A stretch of DNA of 64,000 nt, taken from the NCBI GenBank assembly GCA_964449115.1, contig CAYUXW010000005.1, positions 1 through 64,000 of the forward strand, in the 5' to 3' direction. The notes below the pieces were generated by a model. The model was given only the letters and a program-made list of their open reading frames with translations. It ran no database searches and was not told where the DNA came from. Numbering within the stretch: the first letter of the stretch is position 1; each line of letters starts with the position of its first letter. This stretch comes from UBA1783 sp964449115 (lineage in GTDB: Bacteria > Bacillota_I > Bacilli_A > Erysipelotrichales > Erysipelotrichaceae). Below are positions 63,581 to 64,000 of the stretch, in pieces. Made by a program: the position numbers and the translations under genes.

Positions 63581-64000
63581 CTATATATTTATTTGTTTGT
63601 AACACTCCTGAGATAACTCTATAAATTTTGCTGCTATTTTTTCAGCTCTAATATTTATCATTTTCAAATAATTTTTTTCATCAAATCCATACTCTAAAAA
63701 GTTTTTAATTCCAATTTCATGCACTGAATTTTGTTTATATAATTCTAATTTCTCTTTTACATTTTTATTTTTATATTTATCTTTAATCACAGGAATTAAA
63801 TTTCCTAAACTACCAACATATTTTTTTTCAGTATCATTTTTTGTTTTTTGAAAAATAAAATGTTCTACCGTTAATTTATCATGCATATATCCTTCAGATA
63901 ACATAATTATATATTTAGCAATTTTATGGTTCTTTATAAATCTTTCCGGTTTAACAAGCTCTGTTTTTAATTTTTCATAATCGATTTCTAATTCTTGAAC
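63581..64000 (-). CDS. DUF1524 (GmrSD C-terminal-like) protein, 5' end outside window
   Basis: About 139 residues of a gene that runs off the right edge. The reading frame stays open from the ATG at 63904 back to 64000 (reading VKPERFIKNHKIAKY just upstream), so that ATG is not the real start. LTVEHFIFQK matches the EHxxPQ-type His of DUF1524 nuclease domains, followed by VGSLGNLIPV and NKxVKEKLELY, as in GmrSD and DUF262/DUF1524 proteins. Those cut modified DNA or act in phage defence; the N-terminal part needed to decide is missing. Confidence 0.65.
   Translation of the reverse strand, partial: VQELEIDYEKLKTELVKPERFIKNHKIAKYIIMLSEGYMHDKLTVEHFIFQKTKNDTEKKYVGSLGNLIPVIKDKYKNKNVKEKLELYKQNSVHEIGIKNFLEYGFDEKNYLKMINIRAEKIAAKFIELSQECYKQINI

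Overview
The window comes from an AT-rich, Gram-positive gut-type Bacillota. The low GC, strong GGAGG-type ribosome binding sites, YesM/YesN and LplB/LplC style sugar transport, sortase-type surface proteins, an LtaS-like enzyme and an anaerobic ribonucleotide reductase all fit an anaerobe of the Erysipelotrichales/Clostridia range. The family-level placement is inference. I saw no rRNA, tRNA, CRISPR array, transposase or prophage genes.

Left part (1-24.5 kb). A compact minus-strand NAD salvage operon (pncA-pncB-nadD-nadE-ridA) lies next to two co-transcribed secreted proteins: a 2290-residue protein ending in a type I dockerin and a 408-residue membrane-anchored partner. Then come a rhodanese lipoprotein, a cobalamin riboswitch ahead of nrdD-nrdG, an ATC-hydrolase-like protein, rtcB, and a 1864-residue Cna-B protein with a VPKTG sorting signal.

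Middle (23.7-31 kb). An SDR dehydrogenase is divergent from an old-yellow-enzyme/2,4-dienoyl-CoA-reductase-like flavoprotein, with matching promoters and repeated ACTTGTGAA boxes between them. Two cell-envelope genes follow: a membrane metallophosphoesterase and an LTA-synthase-like sulfatase-fold protein.

Carbohydrate/ester island (31-59.5 kb). A solute-binding lipoprotein, a YesM/YesN two-component system, an accessory membrane protein, two LplB/LplC permeases, a serine hydrolase, a polysaccharide deacetylase, a YesL protein and an ABC ATPase are all on the minus strand. Next come nine hydrolases of the alpha/beta or SGNH/SASA type, a sucrose-phosphorylase-like GH13_18 enzyme with a large insertion, a P-loop kinase, a second sugar-type ABC ATPase, an MFS transporter, an orphan Vsr endonuclease and an ATP-grasp ligase. 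Esterases far outnumber glycosidases (one phosphorylase), which suggests uptake of a heavily acylated sugar or glycoside, deacylation, and phosphorolysis.

The most unusual non-coding element is a roughly 165-nt structured leader (51901-52068) before the second ABC ATPase. It has several hairpins, mutually exclusive pairings and a six-codon mini-ORF with a perfect Shine-Dalgarno sequence, while the ATPase start codon itself has none. I could not assign it to a known RNA class.

Right end (59.6-64 kb). An ADP-ribosylglycohydrolase, a DUF6132-CcdA-TlpA thiol redox operon, an AEC-family permease and the 3' end of a DUF1524-type (GmrSD-like) gene that runs off the window.
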